Part shown: in pieces, positions 6,722-15,146 of the stretch
How positions within the stretch are numbered: the first letter of the stretch is position 1
Layout of the letters: each line of letters begins with the position of its first letter
Assembly (NCBI RefSeq): GCF_900163545.1
Contig: NZ_FUHW01000024.1
Span: 23,546-87,545 of the forward strand
Direction: 5' to 3'
Origin: Arthrobacter rhombi
Lineage (GTDB): Bacteria > Actinomycetota > Actinomycetes > Actinomycetales > Micrococcaceae
Length of the DNA: 64,000 nucleotides
Made by a program: the position numbers and the translations under genes
The notes under the pieces: model-generated
Seen by the model: the letters and a program-made list of their open reading frames with translations, nothing else
What the model was told of the DNA's origin: nothing
Databases searched by the model: none

Positions 6722-8641
6722 TCCAGGAGCCACCGACACAGGGACGGAAAAACCATCGGCAGCCACGACCAGGACGAGCAACCGGCCGTCCTCGGTGCTG
6801 CCGCGAGCACACCAACCGGGCGCCGTCGGGAGTTTTTGACCGGCCTGTCGGTGCCTGCCGGGGTCCTCGTGCTCTGGCAGGGAATCATCCTGGTCTTCGT
6901 GCTGCCGCTGGTGAATTTCTTGTTCACCCACGCGTTGGCCCTGGCCGGGACCCCGAATCTGACCGACAGGAACTTCCCACGAATCCTGCATAGTCCCTCG
7001 TCGGTGCTGTTGTTCCTGGCCATCGGGTTCATCGCCTTGGGCGCCCTGGCCTTGCAGTACACCTCGGTCATCGCCCTGGTGGGCAGGATCCGTGCCGGTT
7101 CCGAGCATCCGGGAACGACGGCGGGACGCCAAGCCTGGCGCGCTACCGGCAGGGCCCTGGGGTTCCAGGCACCGTTGGTGGCCGTCTACGTTTTTTTGCT
7201 CATGCCGTTGGGCGGTCTGGCCGAGCTCTCCCCGCTGACCCGCGAGATCGGCGTCGCCCCGTTCGTGACGGCCGAGTATCTGAAGAAACCGTTGAGCCTG
7301 AGCTTGTACCTCTCGATGATCAGCGCGCTGGTCTATCTGAACCTGCGCCTGTTGCTGACCATCCCCCTGCTGGTGACGCGCGGGCTGAGCCCGCTGCGGG
7401 CCATGCTCAGCAGCTGGCAGGCCACCTGGCACCGGCGGCTTCGCTGGCCCGGGATCCTGGCTTCCCCGCTGCTGGCCGCTGCCTTGATGTTCGGTGTCCC
7501 CGGCCGCACCGTGGCCTGGCTGGCCACGCTGCCCGGAGCCTTGATGAAGACCGACTCCCATCTGGTCGCCACCCTGGGTTTGGGGGCCGCCCGGGCCACG
7601 GCCTTCGTCCTCATGGTCGTCACCACGGTGGCGTTCATCCGGTGGGCACTCGCCTGGCTGGACCGGAACGTCCCCGGGGGCAGGGCCACCGACTCGACGG
7701 AATCCCCAACGGTGCACCGGGCGCGGTCCCCTCGCCCCGGCAACCCTCCGACCCGCGGCCCCGGTGGGCGTCGGCTGGCCCTGCGCACCACGGCGGGAGC
7801 TGCCGTGGTGGCCATCGCCATCATGGGCGCTCCCGCGGTGGCCGCCGCTCCGCCACCGACTTCCGAACCTCTGGTCATCGCCCACCGTGGTTGGATGTGG
7901 GGCGGGGTCGAGAACACCCTCGGCGCCTTGGAATCCGCGGCAACCCAGGACCCCGAGCTGGTGGAAGTCGACGTCCAGCAGACGAAGGACGGACACTTCG
8001 TCGCCAGCCACGACACGAATCTGCTGTTGCTCTCGGGGCATAACGTGAACATCTACGATCTGACCCTCGCCGAGGCCGAAGCCACCACGGTCAGTGCCCG
8101 CGGCTTCACCGACCACATCCCCTCGATGGTCGATTATGTCCGCCGGGCCCGGGAGCTGGGGGTCAAGCTGCTCATCGAACCCAAGGTCCACGGCCACGAA
8201 ACCGCCGACTATGTGGACCGGTTCGAGGAGGAACTGGCCTCGGTGGGCCCGCTGGAGAATAATATTTACCACTCCTTGGATGCCGACCTCGTGGAGTCGC
8301 TCAAGGCCAGACGCCCCGATCTATCCGTCGGCTACACCATCGCCATGACCGTCGGCGGCGTCCCCGACGTGAACTGCGATTTCCTGGTCGTGGAGCAGGC
8401 CTCCTATTCGAAGCGGTTCCTCGACCAGGCCCACGCGGCACATCTGCCCGTCTACGTGTGGACGGTCAACCGCGAGGACCGGATCCGCAACTATCTCTAC
8501 GACGGGGTCGACGGCATCGTCACCGACCACCCGCAACGGGCCACGACCCAACGTTCCCGGGTAGAGGCCCACCCCGCCACGGCGTTCCCGCTCCGCGACG
8601 TGGTCAAGCATCTGGCCAGCGTGATGCCGACGTCGCGTTAG
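6716..8641 (+). CDS. Membrane-anchored glycerophosphodiester phosphodiesterase
   Basis: A 641-residue protein with two parts. Residues about 40-320 hold six to eight hydrophobic segments resembling the membrane domain found in front of some bacterial GDPD enzymes. A Pro/Arg-rich linker and another hydrophobic segment (about 355-375) lead into a C-terminal GDPD TIM barrel. There, IAHRGWMWGGVENTLGALESA, VDVQQTKDGHFVASHD and LLIEPKVHG give the catalytic His pair, metal-binding Glu/Asp and Lys. It should hydrolyse glycerophosphodiesters outside the membrane to glycerol-3-phosphate and an alcohol. The GTG at 6716 is the only upstream start in frame that I find, and its ribosome site is weak. It stands alone. 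Confidence 0.85.
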   Translation: MRSRSHRHRDGKTIGSHDQDEQPAVLGAAASTPTGRRREFLTGLSVPAGVLVLWQGIILVFVLPLVNFLFTHALALAGTPNLTDRNFPRILHSPSSVLLFLAIGFIALGALALQYTSVIALVGRIRAGSEHPGTTAGRQAWRATGRALGFQAPLVAVYVFLLMPLGGLAELSPLTREIGVAPFVTAEYLKKPLSLSLYLSMISALVYLNLRLLLTIPLLVTRGLSPLRAMLSSWQATWHRRLRWPGILASPLLAAALMFGVPGRTVAWLATLPGALMKTDSHLVATLGLGAARATAFVLMVVTTVAFIRWALAWLDRNVPGGRATDSTESPTVHRARSPRPGNPPTRGPGGRRLALRTTAGAAVVAIAIMGAPAVAAAPPPTSEPLVIAHRGWMWGGVENTLGALESAATQDPELVEVDVQQTKDGHFVASHDTNLLLLSGHNVNIYDLTLAEAEATTVSARGFTDHIPSMVDYVRRARELGVKLLIEPKVHGHETADYVDRFEEELASVGPLENNIYHSLDADLVESLKARRPDLSVGYTIAMTVGGVPDVNCDFLVVEQASYSKRFLDQAHAAHLPVYVWTVNREDRIRNYLYDGVDGIVTDHPQRATTQRSRVEAHPATAFPLRDVVKHLASVMPTSR

Positions 8642-8685
8642 GTCGGTGCGGGAATGCCCCGGGCGCCGCAGGGGTTGGCCACAGC

Positions 8686-9168
8686 ATGGACCTGACCACG
8701 ATTCCCCTCACCACCATGGATGAGCACACCACGACCCTCAACGACTATGCCGGACAAGTAGTGATGGTGGTGAACGTCGCCTCCCGCTGCGGCCTCTCCG
8801 GGCAATACGAGCAGCTCGAGGAACTACAACGCACGTATGGCGATCGTGGCTTCACCGTTTTGGGTTTTCCCAGCAACCAGTTCCTCCAGGAGCTGGGCAG
8901 CAACGAGGCAGTGCTTGAGTATTGTTCGACGACGTACGGCATCACCTTTCCGATCTTCGACCGGGTGCGGGTGAACGGGCGGCGCGAACATCCGCTGTAT
9001 ACCGAGTTGAAGAAGACGAAGGACGCAGCGGGGAAGGCAGGACGGGTGAGCTGGAACTTCGAGAAGTTCCTCCTGCTACCCTCCGGTGAGAGGCTGCGGT
9101 TCCGACCGCGGACCACACCCGACGCCCCGGAAATCATCGCAGCGATCGAAGCGAATCTCCCCGGCTAG
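8686..9168 (+). CDS. Glutathione peroxidase-family thiol peroxidase
   Basis: A 160-residue Cys-type member of the glutathione peroxidase family. The peroxidatic Cys is in NVASRCGLSGQYEQLEEL, the conserved Gln in GFPSNQF and the Trp-Asn pair in SWNFEKFLL. The length matches monomeric bacterial enzymes. In actinobacteria, which lack glutathione, these proteins generally reduce peroxides with thioredoxin or mycothiol. The ATG at 8686 gives the standard N-terminus (MDLTTIPL). The stop is 28 bases before the next gene, a hydrolase on the same strand, so the two may be cotranscribed. Confidence 0.9.
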   Translation: MDLTTIPLTTMDEHTTTLNDYAGQVVMVVNVASRCGLSGQYEQLEELQRTYGDRGFTVLGFPSNQFLQELGSNEAVLEYCSTTYGITFPIFDRVRVNGRREHPLYTELKKTKDAAGKAGRVSWNFEKFLLLPSGERLRFRPRTTPDAPEIIAAIEANLPG

Positions 9169-9196
9169 CCACCCCCGAACCGATGCGGAGCCACCG

Positions 9197-10099
9197 ATGA
9201 TTCTTCCTCAGGCACTCATTCCCGTCGCCCTGAAGGCCACCAGTGCCGGCGCCCCCTTCATCACGGAGGCAGCTGCCCGCCGGCGACTGCACCGACGGAC
9301 GCTCCGCCCAGCTTCCTACGGCCCACCCCGGGGGCTGCGGAAAGACGTCGTCATCTCCGCTTCCCGCACCGAAGCCGGGTGGCCCGCCTATACGCTCGCT
9401 CCCCGCAGCACCGGGGCCCGGGGACACGTCGTCTACGCCCACGGTGGTGGGTGGGTTAGCGAGATCGCCCGGCAGCACTGGCAACTGGCTGCACAGATCG
9501 CCGCCGAGGCACGGACCGCCGTCCACGTTTTGATCTATCCCCTGGTCCCCTTCGGCACGGCCCGGCAGGTCGTCGACGGGTTCACGACAGAGGTCCTCAC
9601 GTGCTTGGAAAGCGCTGAACCAACGGTTCTGGCCGGCGATTCGGCAGGAGGGCAGATCGTCCTCTCCACGCTCCTACAGTTGCGTGACCAGCACGGGGTC
9701 ACCCTGCCCCGGACAATCGCCATCGCCCCGGCAGTTGATCTGTCCATGAAGAACCCGGAGATCGCCATCGTCCAACCCAGCGACCCATGGCTCGGCACCC
9801 GGGGAACCCAGGTCTTCATCGACCTCTGGAAAGACACCCTGGACGTGGACAACCCAGTGGTCAGCCCGCTCAACGGGAAGCTGGACGGCCTAGGGCCCAT
9901 CACGCTGTTTACCGGAACCCGCGATATTCTCAACCCCGATGGGCGGCTCTTTGCAGAGCAGGCTTCCGCAGCCGGCGTCGAGATCGAATACCTTGAAAAG
10001 CAGGGGCAAATTCACGTGTATCCACTGCTGCCCACGGTGATCGGACGTACTGCCCGTCAGCACATCGTGGCCCGGGTCCGCGAAGCGACCACGCGCTAG
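9197..10099 (+). CDS. Alpha/beta hydrolase, hormone-sensitive-lipase-type esterase
   Basis: A 300-residue alpha/beta hydrolase. The oxyanion motif HGGG (residues 82-85) and nucleophile GDSAGG (Ser149) mark the HSL/lipase family IV. The remaining triad residues are probably the Asp in GTRDILNPDG and the His in GQIHVYPLL. It should cleave short-chain esters. The ATG at 9197 follows GCGGAG; an earlier ATG at 9183 is possible. No signal peptide is evident, so it is likely cytoplasmic. It follows the thiol peroxidase by 28 bases. Confidence 0.87.
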   Translation: MILPQALIPVALKATSAGAPFITEAAARRRLHRRTLRPASYGPPRGLRKDVVISASRTEAGWPAYTLAPRSTGARGHVVYAHGGGWVSEIARQHWQLAAQIAAEARTAVHVLIYPLVPFGTARQVVDGFTTEVLTCLESAEPTVLAGDSAGGQIVLSTLLQLRDQHGVTLPRTIAIAPAVDLSMKNPEIAIVQPSDPWLGTRGTQVFIDLWKDTLDVDNPVVSPLNGKLDGLGPITLFTGTRDILNPDGRLFAEQASAAGVEIEYLEKQGQIHVYPLLPTVIGRTARQHIVARVREATTR

Positions 10100-10127
10100 A
10101 CCCCGAACCGCAGGACCTGCAGGGGTT

Positions 10128-11267
10128 TCAGCTGCCGCGGATCCCGACGCTGATGATCTGGTCGTCTTCGGGCCCGGGGCTGCCGCGCCCGTCGGTGTTA
10201 TTGGTCAGGAACCAGAGGTCCCCATCCGGCGCGACGACCGCTTGCCGGAGTCGGCCGAACTGGCCCACATAGTGTTCGTTCGACGTCCCATCCTCGGCCA
10301 CCGGCACCACTCGCAGGGCTGCCCCCCGCAGGTTGGCGATGAAAATCGCTCCGGCGGTAATGGCCATCCCGCTGGGGCTGGCCTCCGCGGGCTCCCATTC
10401 TTGGACGGGGTCGGTGAAACCCTCCTCGTCGGCGATGCCTTCCACCGCGGGCCACCCGTAGTTGGCCCCGGCGGTAATCACATTGAGCTCGTCCCAGGCG
10501 CTCTGCCCGAATTCGGTGGCATATAGGGTGCCCACCGCATCCCAGGCCAGCCCCTGCGGGTTGCGGTGCCCATAGCTGTAGACGTAGGAGTCGTCGAAGG
10601 GGTTCGACGCCGGAATACCGCCGTCGGGTTCCATCCTCAAGATTTTCCCGCCTAGACTTTCGCGGTCCTGGGCCAGGGACCGGTCACCACTGTCCCCGGT
10701 GGTGGCATAGAGCATCTTGTCGGGGCCGAATCCCAGCCGCCCGCCATTATGGTTGGTGCCGGCAGGAATTCCGTCGAGCAGGGTGGTGACACCGCCCAAC
10801 GCCAAGGACCCCGGTTGACCAAGGAGTTCAAAACGCTGGATCCGGTTGCCGTCGGCACCCGTGGAATAGGCGTACAGCTGTTCGGTACCGCGCATCGCCA
10901 ACCCCAGCAGACCACCTTCCCCGCCATGAACCACCCCGGGAACGACGCCGATCTCCCGGGTTCCACCGTTCTCCTCCAGTTCAAGGATGCGCCCGCTATC
11001 GCGCTCACTGATCAGGGCTGTCTGCTCGCGGAAGACCACCGACCACGGTGCTTCCAGATTCTCGGCGACTACGTCGTGACCGTCCGTGATCATCGACGTG
11101 GTCGGGGCAGCCTCGACGGGCTGAGCCGGAGAGCTGGCAGGTACCGAATCGCTCATCGCTGCCGTGGACGTCGCCTGTCCCGCGGTTGGTCCCGGTGTAC
11201 AGCAGGTCAGAGCCAGGCTGGTGGTGATCCCCGCGACGGCGAGAAGCGAACCGCGGCGCATCCGCAT
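10128..11267 (-). CDS. PQQ-type sugar dehydrogenase-like lipoprotein (glucose/sorbosone dehydrogenase family)
   Basis: A 379-residue secreted protein starting at an ATG with AGGAGG six bases upstream. The leader MRMRRGSLLAVAGITTSLALTC ends in a lipobox-like Cys pair and is followed by a Ser/Thr/Ala/Pro-rich linker. The rest is a six-bladed beta-propeller of the glucose/sorbosone dehydrogenase family: LEAPWSVVFREQTALISERDSGRI, GVVHGGEGGLLGLAMR, LYATTGDSGDRSLAQD, YSYGHRNPQGLAWD and TEFGQSAWDELNVI. Such proteins oxidise sugars using PQQ, though many actinobacterial members have no proven cofactor. It is transcribed alone, convergent with the esterase. Confidence 0.87.
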   Translation of the reverse strand: MRMRRGSLLAVAGITTSLALTCCTPGPTAGQATSTAAMSDSVPASSPAQPVEAAPTTSMITDGHDVVAENLEAPWSVVFREQTALISERDSGRILELEENGGTREIGVVPGVVHGGEGGLLGLAMRGTEQLYAYSTGADGNRIQRFELLGQPGSLALGGVTTLLDGIPAGTNHNGGRLGFGPDKMLYATTGDSGDRSLAQDRESLGGKILRMEPDGGIPASNPFDDSYVYSYGHRNPQGLAWDAVGTLYATEFGQSAWDELNVITAGANYGWPAVEGIADEEGFTDPVQEWEPAEASPSGMAITAGAIFIANLRGAALRVVPVAEDGTSNEHYVGQFGRLRQAVVAPDGDLWFLTNNTDGRGSPGPEDDQIISVGIRGS

Positions 11268-11514
11268 GCATGGCCTCCTGGCCGGATGGCTCTTCACCAG
11301 GCGTCGGCAGCTACCTCGCTGGCGGGAACACCGCAACCGGCTCCGACGGCTCCCCTTCCGCCCAGTATGGACGCTGGACCACAAAAGTGCACCAGTTGTC
11401 GACCATCGGCAGGTCCCCCCCTACGCACAGGCCACGAGTCCGCGTTGACGACCGGCCCCCTGACTGAAAGGGTTAGTCCTCTTCGACCGCCTAACCTCCA
11501 GGGGACCCCAACAG

Positions 11515-12531
11515 ATGAAAATCGTGACGTACCTGGCCACCCTCCTCGGTGGCCTGGTCTTCACTACCGGTTTACTGGCCTGGGTGCTCGCCACCTCCTC
11601 GGCCATGGCTCCGGGAGCCGTGCTCTTAGCGGCGCTGGCACCGACGGCCTTCGTGGGGGCCGCCTGGCTATTGGGAACCAGTCGCGTCCGCGGGAAGGAA
11701 CAAACACCAGCACGGACACGGACAGGAACCGAGCCAGAGACAGTACCCCCTGGTTCGTGGTGGCAACGGAGCGGCCGAGCCTTGCTGGCGATCGGAATCC
11801 TGGCCACCCTCCTCCACGCTCTGCTCAGCGCAAACTCCCTACGGCCCACCGTCGTCATCTTGGGTAGTGGCTTCGCCCTGGCCGGCCTCGGGATAGCTGC
11901 CGGTCGGTGGATCGCCACCCACCGTCCTGATGATCTGGTCTCCGAACAATTGAGGATGCCCACAGCCGAGCGCCTACAACGGCAGATGGCGTGCCTGGTC
12001 GCCGTCGGTTCGCAGGCCATCTTCTGGATTTCTCTGCTGGCCGGCGCTCCCTCCCGCCCGCGGGGCGACACCGTGCAACTGGTCTACCACCTGCTGGGAA
12101 ACACCCAGCTGGCCTTATACGGCACCGGCATCGCCGCCCTGATTTGCGGGGCGTACCTGCGCGATCAGATCCTCCACGACGCCCGGGTCAACAGGGACCA
12201 GACGGCCCTGCTGCGCCGGGTCATCTTCGGGAGCACGCCGCTGCCCCAGGACGCGGAACTCCGCCGACAAGCCCTGAGGTATTCGGTGGCCATGCCCTAT
12301 CAGTCGTTCTTCCGGCTCATGGTGATCCCGCTCCTTTTCCTGGCGCAGGCCCTGCAGTATTACGTGGGCATCATCCGGGGCGAGGGCTCGCTCTTCGGCC
12401 AAATCACCTCGGTGGCCTTGGCGATTGCCTTGGTCCTCTCCACGGTCCACTTCCTGCGGTTGGGCCGGGCGGCCCGACGCTTCGCCCGCGAGCAGATGCA
12501 AGACCCACCGGTGAGGACCACGCAGGGCTGA
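11515..12531 (+). CDS. Multi-pass membrane protein of unknown function
   Basis: A 338-residue protein with about six hydrophobic segments: two at the N-terminus (to residue 55), a basic loop rich in Thr and Arg, two more (about 85-130), and a C-terminal pair after a cytoplasmic stretch. The region ALLRRVIFGSTPLP through ALRYSVAMPYQSFFRLMVIP has the same spacing and topology as the RINQ-type segment of the three tandem membrane proteins at 33.9-36.3 kb, so it may be a distant relative. I recognise no catalytic motif. The start ATG follows CCAGGGGACC. Nothing upstream (11268-11514) shows a clear promoter element. Confidence 0.7.
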   Translation: MKIVTYLATLLGGLVFTTGLLAWVLATSSAMAPGAVLLAALAPTAFVGAAWLLGTSRVRGKEQTPARTRTGTEPETVPPGSWWQRSGRALLAIGILATLLHALLSANSLRPTVVILGSGFALAGLGIAAGRWIATHRPDDLVSEQLRMPTAERLQRQMACLVAVGSQAIFWISLLAGAPSRPRGDTVQLVYHLLGNTQLALYGTGIAALICGAYLRDQILHDARVNRDQTALLRRVIFGSTPLPQDAELRRQALRYSVAMPYQSFFRLMVIPLLFLAQALQYYVGIIRGEGSLFGQITSVALAIALVLSTVHFLRLGRAARRFAREQMQDPPVRTTQG

Positions 12532-12561
12532 ACGGCAGGGACCGTGGTCGTGCCTGGCGCT

Positions 12562-13572
12562 TCAACGCCCGACATCGGCCTCCCACAGGGGCACCGGCAC
12601 CGTGCCCCACGAGCGTCCACTGGCATCGAGGAGGCGACCCGCCCGCTTATAACGCCTCACGGTGGCCTGCCGAGACACCACGGTGGACTCGGGGGACCTG
12701 CGGGCCAGCTCCACCTCGAGTTCACGGACCTCTGAGAAATGATGCACCCACAGGGTGACCAATAGATTCGCTGCCCCCAGCACCTCGGCGCTGAGTCGAC
12801 AATTGGGCAGATCCCCCAGATAGGCTCCGATAGCTTCCACAGAGGTCGCCGGAACGCTGAGGAGCAGGGAGACCTCCCGCTGCCCGGCACCGATCTCCAC
12901 TGCGGCATCGCAGCGCAGTGAGAGGAACCCCGCATCGAGGATGCGACCGATCCGGCGTTTGGCTGTCTGCGCGGATACCCCGCACTCCTGCCCCAACCGG
13001 ACCCACGACATCCGGCCGTCGGCGGCAAGCCCCGCCACCAGTCGGGTGTCTAGCGCATCCGGGACGTGCCCTGCCCTCACCGGATGTGCCGGGGCTGAGA
13101 GTTGACGCACCTGGGCTGGTTCCAGCGTCCCGCTGCGCCATTCGGATGCCCCACGGTGCAGGGTGGTGGAAAACAGCACGTCACGATGAACCAACCCGGG
13201 AAGTCTCGCGAAGGAGCGGGTCAGCGTCCGGATCAGTTCGTCGTGGGAGGAGGCATAGCAATCCACCAACACATCGTGAGGACCCGAGATCAGCGAAACG
13301 GTGGCGAAGGCCGGGTCCTGGCACAGCTGTTCCACCAATTCTTCCTGCCGTGCCGGCGTCGAGGTCAGGTAAGCGAAAGCCGACCACCCGGCGTCGAGAT
13401 ACCGCGGCCCGGGAAACGGGGTCACCCAGGCGATGCCCGCCTCGCGCAGGGCCTCCCAACGCCGGGCCAGGGTCACCGCCGAGACGCCCAGCACCGTCCC
13501 GAGATGCTCCCAGTCGACGCGGGGAGAGATCTGCAAGGCATGGACGATTTTGAGATCAAGTTCCGAAATCAT
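12562..13572 (-). CDS. Lrp/AsnC-family regulator with two AsnC-like halves
   Basis: At 336 residues this is twice the length of a typical Lrp/AsnC protein. The first half starts with a helix-turn-helix (ELDLKIVHALQISPRVDWEHLGTVLGVS in two stretches, then TLARRWEALREAGI) and a ligand-binding RAM-like domain. The second half repeats this with LDTRLVAGLAADGRMSWVRL and SAQTAKRRIGRILDAGFL. Such fused regulators are common in actinobacteria. It is divergent from an MFS transporter and M20 hydrolase pair, which it probably controls, and a GAACTA/TAGTTC inverted repeat sits right at its start codon. The ligand is probably an amino acid or dipeptide (inferred). Confidence 0.85.
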   Translation of the reverse strand: MISELDLKIVHALQISPRVDWEHLGTVLGVSAVTLARRWEALREAGIAWVTPFPGPRYLDAGWSAFAYLTSTPARQEELVEQLCQDPAFATVSLISGPHDVLVDCYASSHDELIRTLTRSFARLPGLVHRDVLFSTTLHRGASEWRSGTLEPAQVRQLSAPAHPVRAGHVPDALDTRLVAGLAADGRMSWVRLGQECGVSAQTAKRRIGRILDAGFLSLRCDAAVEIGAGQREVSLLLSVPATSVEAIGAYLGDLPNCRLSAEVLGAANLLVTLWVHHFSEVRELEVELARRSPESTVVSRQATVRRYKRAGRLLDASGRSWGTVPVPLWEADVGR

Positions 13573-13596
13573 GAACTATTCCTTCGCATGTAGTTC
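13573..13596. promoter_or_regulatory. Inverted repeat GAACTA-N12-TAGTTC next to the Lrp-type gene
   Basis: GAACTA and TAGTTC, 12 bases apart, form an inverted repeat adjoining the start codon of the Lrp-type regulator in the divergent region with the MFS gene. It would suit autoregulation. The 12-base spacing is one helical turn between half-site centres plus some; the site could be coincidental. Confidence 0.4.
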
Positions 13597-13727
13597 AAAA
13601 GATAACTTTTCCATTGAATTTTCCGTGTGCTGAACATACACCTTCAATATAGGTGATGTACCCCACATTGGTCGTTCGAGCCTCTCGGCCGAGCTGCCTA
13701 CACAGCCCACCCCACCAAGGAATTCCC

Positions 13728-15146
13728 ATGCGAACCACCTCAGAGGCATCCGCACCAGTGGTGCGGCGGACTATCACCGGCATGATCGTGGCCATGGCCC
13801 TGATCGAGTCGCTCAGCGGCGTCACGCAGGGCTATCTGAACCCGATTCTGCCGGCCCTGGGTCCGGTCCTGAACATCGATGACCCCACCATTAACGGGAT
13901 CTTCCTGATCTCCAACGTTTCCTTCGCTGTGATGACCCCGATCATCTCCCGATTGGGTGACAGGTTCGGCTATCGACTGGTCCTGCGCTGTTCGACGGTC
14001 GCCGTCGCAGCAGGCGTCATGCTGATGGCCTTGATGCCGACTTTGCTCACCGTGAGCATTGGCGTCGTCATGCTCACCTGCGTCGTAGGATTCATCCCCC
14101 TGATGATGGGCATCCTGCGCGTGACCAGCTCTGCCGACACCCGGCGCGGAGTCAGTGTCATGATCGGCACTTTGATGATCACCGTCGGGTTCGGCGGACT
14201 GTTGGCCGGCCTAGTCGGGGCACACGACCCGGCCCGCGGGTTCTGGGTCGGCGTTCCGTTCGCGCTACTGGCCCTGCTGATGACGTTCTTCCTGCCCGAT
14301 GCCGGTGTCCCCACCCGGGAGCCGGTCGCCCTCCTGCCGATGATCTGCTGCTCGCTGGGCCTCGTGGGTCTGGTCACCGCCCTGTCCATGGGTCCTGACT
14401 GGGGCTGGCTGTCGTTGAAAACCCTGCTCTCAGGTCTCGCCGGGGTGGGCCTGCTGCTGTGGTGGACCCGCATCGACGCTCGTGCTGAGAAACAGTTCAT
14501 CAACCTGCGCCTGCTCTCAGTTCCCCGGGTGCGCAGCGTCTCGCTGGCCACCTTCTTCTTCGGATTCGCCTCGATCAGCTATTTCGGCACCAACGGGATC
14601 TTCCTGCATTCCGATGCCGCGGTTACCGGATACGGTTTCGCGCTTAATCCACTGGCCATCGCCGTCGTCCTCGCTCTCTCCTCGGTCCTCGGGCTCGGTT
14701 CATCACTGCTGACCGGTCGAGCCCTGACGACCATCGGCGAGCGCACCACGCTGATGCTGGCCGGGATAATCCTCGCCTCGGGGTTCGTTGTCATGGCAGT
14801 GGGCCATGGCTCCTTCGTCGGATACTGTGTGGGCTTCGCCCTGTTCAACGTGGGGCTGGGCACCTACCAGTCGGCCACCCGGGCACTATCCGTCGAAGGG
14901 GTCCCGCTGGAGGAGACGGCCACGGCCGCCGGGCTGAACGAACTGGCACTCTCCGTGGGCATCGCCGTGGGCGCCGCGGTGGTCAAAATGCTCTCCTCCA
15001 CCTTCGCCGCCGACGGACATATCCTGATGCAGGGGATGATCGCCATCTGGATCAGCCTGGCCCTTGCTGCCCTGGTCGCCACCTGGTTTTCCCGTGGGTA
15101 CACCCCGGTCACCGCATCCGTTACCACCGAAGAGGCCACAGCATGA
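13728..15146 (+). CDS. MFS transporter
   Basis: A 472-residue permease with 12 to 14 hydrophobic segments. The family motif A between segments 2 and 3 reads SRLGDRFGYRL. The ATG at 13728 is preceded by AAGGAA. The next gene, an M20-type amidohydrolase, starts inside its stop codon (ATGA), so transport and hydrolysis are coupled. The likely substrate is a dipeptide, N-acyl amino acid or p-aminobenzoyl-glutamate-like amide, but drug export cannot be excluded because long MFS proteins of the DHA2 type look similar. Control is probably by the divergent Lrp-type regulator. Confidence 0.85.
   Translation: MRTTSEASAPVVRRTITGMIVAMALIESLSGVTQGYLNPILPALGPVLNIDDPTINGIFLISNVSFAVMTPIISRLGDRFGYRLVLRCSTVAVAAGVMLMALMPTLLTVSIGVVMLTCVVGFIPLMMGILRVTSSADTRRGVSVMIGTLMITVGFGGLLAGLVGAHDPARGFWVGVPFALLALLMTFFLPDAGVPTREPVALLPMICCSLGLVGLVTALSMGPDWGWLSLKTLLSGLAGVGLLLWWTRIDARAEKQFINLRLLSVPRVRSVSLATFFFGFASISYFGTNGIFLHSDAAVTGYGFALNPLAIAVVLALSSVLGLGSSLLTGRALTTIGERTTLMLAGIILASGFVVMAVGHGSFVGYCVGFALFNVGLGTYQSATRALSVEGVPLEETATAAGLNELALSVGIAVGAAVVKMLSSTFAADGHILMQGMIAIWISLALAALVATWFSRGYTPVTASVTTEEATA

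Noticed and set aside
10100..10127. Possible terminator between the esterase and the sugar dehydrogenase-like gene
   Set aside because: The GCAGG-A-CCTGC core has a one-base loop and no U-run; not convincing.
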